64,000 bases of DNA, taken from assembly GCA_964638715.1 (NCBI GenBank), contig CAZWZF010000013.1:37197-101196 (forward strand), read 5' to 3'. This document shows positions 61,562 through 64,000 of this stretch, one piece after another; position 1 is the first letter of the stretch, and each line of letters begins with the position of its first letter. The DNA comes from JBAXQQ01 sp037131695. Lineage in GTDB: Bacteria > Armatimonadota > Hebobacteria > CAIYQO01. The notes beneath the pieces are model-generated. The model had not been told where the DNA came from. It did no database searches and saw only the letters and a program-made list of their open reading frames with translations. Position numbers and translations under genes: made by a program.

Positions 61562-62431
61562 CTAAATCGACCCCGGTGCCGCAGCTTTTGGTATCAGTGG
61601 TATATTGTCTATCAGTCGCGTCTTTCCAATGAGAATTGCCGCCAGCAGACGGGCTTCTCCGGTGGTTACACGCAGCGGTTCCATGGTCTCTGGATTAACA
61701 ATGACGGCATATTGCAAGGTCGCCATTGACTGGGCGGCAACGCATTTCTCAATTTGGGCTATAATCTCGCTGACGTCAATAACTCCGCTATCCACGGCGT
61801 CGCGAGCTACCTGCAATGCCCGCGGCATTACCCGGGCAGCCTGGCGTTCGGTGGGTGAAAGGTAACTGTTGCGCGATGACATGGCCAGTCCGTCGGACTC
61901 GCGAATGGTGGGAACCGGCACAATGGTGATAGGCATAAACAGGTCGCGGGTCATCCTTTTGATAATCTGCAGTTGCTGATAATCTTTCTCGCCAAAATAA
62001 GCGCGGTGGGGCATGATGATGTTGAAGAGTTTGGCGACAACGGTGGTAACACCGCGAAAATGTCCGGGACGCATGGCGCCGCAAGCGATGTCGGTCATTC
62101 CCTCAACCTCTACCCAGGTAGAAGCATTGCGCTGGTATATTTCGTGCGGCTGCGGATGAAATATTATATCTACCCCGGCACGTCGGCATAACTCGGAGTC
62201 GCGCTGAATATCGCGGGGATATTTTTCAAAATCCTCATTGGGACCAAATTGAGTTGGATTAACGAAAATAGAAGCAATCACCAGGTCGCATTCTTCACGT
62301 GCCTTTTTCATCAGTGATTCATGACCGGCGTGTAAATACCCCATAGTAGGCACAAAACCAGACGTTTTCGAATATGCTTTTTTAGCCCGCAACGCTTCAC
62401 GCAATTCTGCGATAGACTCAATAATTTCCAT
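61562..62431 (-). CDS. panC: Pantothenate synthetase
   Basis: A 289-residue enzyme that joins pantoate and beta-alanine with ATP (via pantoyl adenylate) in pantothenate/CoA synthesis. Family signatures: FVPTMGYLHAGHESLMKKAR with the HIGH-type HAGH (~residues 28-46), IFVNPTQFGPNEDFEKYPRD, MRPGHFRGVTTVVAKLFNII, FGEKDYQQLQIIKRM, and KMS-type loop region DGLAMSSRNSYLS. All key residues are in place and the length fits. AAGGGT precedes the ATG. No other pan gene is nearby. The 3' end abuts a tandem repeat. Confidence 0.97.
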   Translation of the reverse strand: MEIIESIAELREALRAKKAYSKTSGFVPTMGYLHAGHESLMKKAREECDLVIASIFVNPTQFGPNEDFEKYPRDIQRDSELCRRAGVDIIFHPQPHEIYQRNASTWVEVEGMTDIACGAMRPGHFRGVTTVVAKLFNIIMPHRAYFGEKDYQQLQIIKRMTRDLFMPITIVPVPTIRESDGLAMSSRNSYLSPTERQAARVMPRALQVARDAVDSGVIDVSEIIAQIEKCVAAQSMATLQYAVIVNPETMEPLRVTTGEARLLAAILIGKTRLIDNIPLIPKAAAPGSI

Positions 62432-62535
62432 CGTTTACCCTTAACAATTCGTGAGTATTAGAATTAATAACCACTATCTGTCTAATTTATAAATTAAAAT
62501 TATCAAAAAATCTATATAATTAATAACTTACATTT

Positions 62536-62943
62536 TTAGAACTCCCCTCCTTGCCAAGGAGGGGGTAGGGGGTGGTCCTTCTCGTACCACCCAAACTCTG
62601 ACTTTATTGTTTCCATAACATAATCATATTGTTGAAAAACCATTTGATTTTCAAACCTGATTATTTTTATTCCTAACTGCATCATATATTTGCTTCGTTC
62701 AGCATCATATTCTATTGCAGCAATATTAAAATGCACTTCACCATCAAGCTCAATAGCCAATCTTTCTGATGGACAATAAAAATCAAGTACATATTTTCCT
62801 ATACTATGCTGTCGCTTGAATTTTCTTCCTTCAAGCTGACTGTTTTTTAAATATGTCCAAAGCTTTGCTTCTGCTGGTGTAAGGTGTCTTCTTAAGGTTT
62901 GTCTGAAAAACTTATATTCTTTTAAGTTATATATTTTATTCAT
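62536..62943 (-). CDS. DUF559 (Vsr/MutH-like) endonuclease-domain protein
   Basis: A 135-residue protein of the DUF559 family, a PD-(D/E)XK-like nuclease fold. Motifs: RRHLTPAEAKLWTYLKN at the start, KFKRQHSIGKYVLDFYCP, LAIELDGEVHF with the conserved Glu/Asp, then KYMMQLGIKIIRFENQMVF. Length and motif order fit the family. The biochemical role of the stand-alone proteins is not established. Its last codons (DHPLPPPWQGG) are read from a copy of the repeat at 62540-62578, and another inverted copy lies just upstream of the start (62967-63004), so the gene is packaged between REP-like repeats. Confidence 0.9.
   Translation of the reverse strand: MNKIYNLKEYKFFRQTLRRHLTPAEAKLWTYLKNSQLEGRKFKRQHSIGKYVLDFYCPSERLAIELDGEVHFNIAAIEYDAERSKYMMQLGIKIIRFENQMVFQQYDYVMETIKSEFGWYEKDHPLPPPWQGGEF
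62540..62578. repeat. REP-like repeat at the 3' end of the DUF559 gene
   Basis: aactcccctccttgccaagg…gggtggtcc; an internal palindrome CCCTCCTTGcCAAGGAGGG. The stop codon of the DUF559 gene lies at its edge and the repeat supplies its last codons. Inverted relative to 62967-63004. Confidence 0.85.
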
Positions 62944-62966
62944 GACATAACTTTATCTGTAGCCAG

Positions 62967-63004
62967 ACCACCCCCTGCCCCCTCCTTGTCAAGGAGGGGA
63001 GTTG
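62967..63004. repeat. REP-like repeat upstream of the DUF559 gene
   Basis: gaccaccccctgccccctcc…ggggagtt; palindrome CCCTCCTTGtCAAGGAGGG. Together with 62540-62578 it forms an inverted pair enclosing the gene. It is closely related to the two ends of the element at 10987-11130. Confidence 0.85.
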
Positions 63005-63066
63005 TTTGGTTGTAAAACATAGATTTTTAATATATATATTGTAATAATTAAGACGTTGAAACCTGT

Positions 63067-64000
63067 TTACTTCTTCTTATTCCCGGTAATATCAAACTTC
63101 CAGACGATACCGCCATTTATGCTGGTTTTTCCTTTGTCATTCAAATCTGCATAAAGACGAATGTCTACTGCGTCGTCTACTACATGGCTGGCACATAACG
63201 AAACAGCACTGCCTATGCCTACGTGGGAACCATATTCCAGGAACAGGTCAACATCATAGTCCTGATAGATTGATGGAAAGTATAAGCCGTAGGTTTCCAA
63301 TTTACTGCCATCAACACCCTTACCTATTTCCGTGTATCCTTCCAGATATTTTGGTACCAGTACCGTAGAGATATTTCCGGTATAGCCGTTGCCGGGTTTT
63401 ACACTGCCAGCCCGCAGATAATTAACGCCAACCACCGCGCCTTTAATCTCAGCAGAAACATGGGCAGTCGCACCACGTTCCGCACCAGAACCTAATGGGT
63501 TGCTGTCATACAGCCATGCTGCTTCCGCATTGACTTTTTTATTTTTATACGTTACACCCGCGCCAGTAAAGCGATCAAAAAGCAGTTGGGTAGAATTAAG
63601 GTTGCGTATTACCGGACCTGCCTGATAACGTTTTCGACCAATAAATGCTGACCAGTTATTGTTCACCTGATGTTCGATTAACGCTACGGAATCCAATTTC
63701 TGCGAGCTTTTCTGACCGGTAACAATTAAATAATTGGATTCTACAGTATAGATAGATTTGCCCAAACGGCCACGAATGATAGACCGTGCGCCGGCAAAAG
63801 ACGGGTCGCCAGTAAAAGCATAAGCGTTACCGGTGAAATCTGGTCGAACATATTTTTTAACTTTTTTACCATCTTTATTCTGAACTTCAGATTTCCAGTC
63901 AAAACCATTTGCCAGATAACTGGCTACAACACCCATCCCAACGATTGCTATAGAACTTTTATTCTTATCTATTAACCGATAACTGAGAGTAGTATTCACC
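63067..64000 (-). CDS. Beta-barrel outer-membrane-type protein (5' part outside the window)
   Basis: The minus-strand frame is open to the window edge; the GTG at 63999 is not a credible start, so the protein is N-terminally truncated here (311 codons visible). The sequence shows alternating hydrophobic/polar strands and Gly/Asn/Tyr-rich turns over its whole length (SAFIGRKRYQAGPVIRNLNS, AEAAWLYDSNPLGSG, VDLFLEYGSHVGIGSAVSLC). Near the end is a strand INGGIVWKFDITG followed by NKKK. This pattern suggests an outer-membrane beta-barrel such as a porin, which would support a didermic envelope. There is no recognised family motif. A homologue search of the complete gene is needed to name it. Confidence 0.55.
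   Translation of the reverse strand, partial: VNTTLSYRLIDKNKSSIAIVGMGVVASYLANGFDWKSEVQNKDGKKVKKYVRPDFTGNAYAFTGDPSFAGARSIIRGRLGKSIYTVESNYLIVTGQKSSQKLDSVALIEHQVNNNWSAFIGRKRYQAGPVIRNLNSTQLLFDRFTGAGVTYKNKKVNAEAAWLYDSNPLGSGAERGATAHVSAEIKGAVVGVNYLRAGSVKPGNGYTGNISTVLVPKYLEGYTEIGKGVDGSKLETYGLYFPSIYQDYDVDLFLEYGSHVGIGSAVSLCASHVVDDAVDIRLYADLNDKGKTSINGGIVWKFDITGNKKK

Noticed and set aside
1..64000. tRNA, rRNA, riboswitch and phage genes
   Set aside because: No tRNA arm pattern, rRNA segment, riboswitch core, integrase or phage structural gene could be recognised by reading both strands; a covariance-model search would be needed to be sure.

Overview
The window looks like a piece of chromosome from an uncultured, didermic, glycan-degrading bacterium. 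The best taxonomic hint is the set of pseudopilin-like proteins with the N-terminal signature GFTLIELLVVIAIIAILAA followed by FPVFxRAR.KA.QT.C and an H-X9/10-DG motif. That combination is typical of Armatimonadota and, in variant form, of Planctomycetes and Lentisphaerae. The lineage call is an inference; no rRNA or tRNA gene was found. Base composition is moderate to AT-rich, with a few visibly GC-richer patches (about 2090-3570 and the acetyltransferase patch at 20.1-21.4 kb).

Layout. (1) 1-3.6 kb: 3' end of a LamG-type pseudopilin, an AraC regulator, a divergent GC-rich pseudopilin, gene remnants and a strong terminator. (2) 3.7-19.8 kb: a glycan-degradation block with two paralogous secreted GH66-like TIM-barrel proteins, a secreted beta-sandwich/GATase-like protein, an alpha/alpha-toroid protein with HEAT repeats, a CBM9 + GH20-like protein and a six-hairpin-type protein. 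(3) 19.8-21.4 kb: a perfect 33-bp inverted-repeat element, a stray copy of a fucosidase 3' end and GNAT acetyltransferase genes, one broken by an in-frame TAG. (4) 21.6-25.1 kb: two GH29 alpha-L-fucosidases. (5) 25.2-31.5 kb: a LacI-type regulator flanked in mirror image by two two-gene pseudopilin operons that share a promoter block and a 14-bp palindromic operator. (6) 31.6-44.0 kb: a Gfo/Idh/MocA oxidoreductase, two large secreted proteins of unknown activity, and a convergent 1708-residue FlgD-like/NHL/CBM9 protein.

(7) 44.4-46.9 kb: a translationally coupled pair, an ARPP-1-like domain fused to a CX5R phosphatase plus an ADP-ribosylglycohydrolase. (8) 47.3-53.6 kb: MFS transporter, small winged-helix protein, a GspE/PilB-type ATPase with an N-terminal excisionase-like HTH, a REC-HK-REC-HPt hybrid kinase and a coupled lone receiver. 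(9) 53.7-64 kb: alpha/beta hydrolase, a GH110-like beta-helix protein, MFS transporter, a coupled ThiF/MoeB-rhodanese + LarE pair, two DUF3592 proteins, PanC, a DUF559 endonuclease bracketed by REP-like repeats, and the 3' part of a beta-barrel protein.

Working model (inference): secreted glycosidases release fucose-, galactose- and glucose-containing sugars, intracellular enzymes and the oxidoreductase process the products, and pseudopilins with LamG- or discoidin-like C-terminal domains act as surface glycan-binding proteins under AraC/LacI control. The GspE-type ATPase could drive their assembly. Intergenic DNA is full of small palindromic or inverted-repeat elements. The items most worth following up are the mirror-image pseudopilin operons with their shared LacI operator, the ARPP-1-phosphatase/ADP-ribosylglycohydrolase pair, the HTH-GspE fusion, the DUF559 gene in its repeat pair, and the acetyltransferase island flanked by duplicated fucosidase ends.
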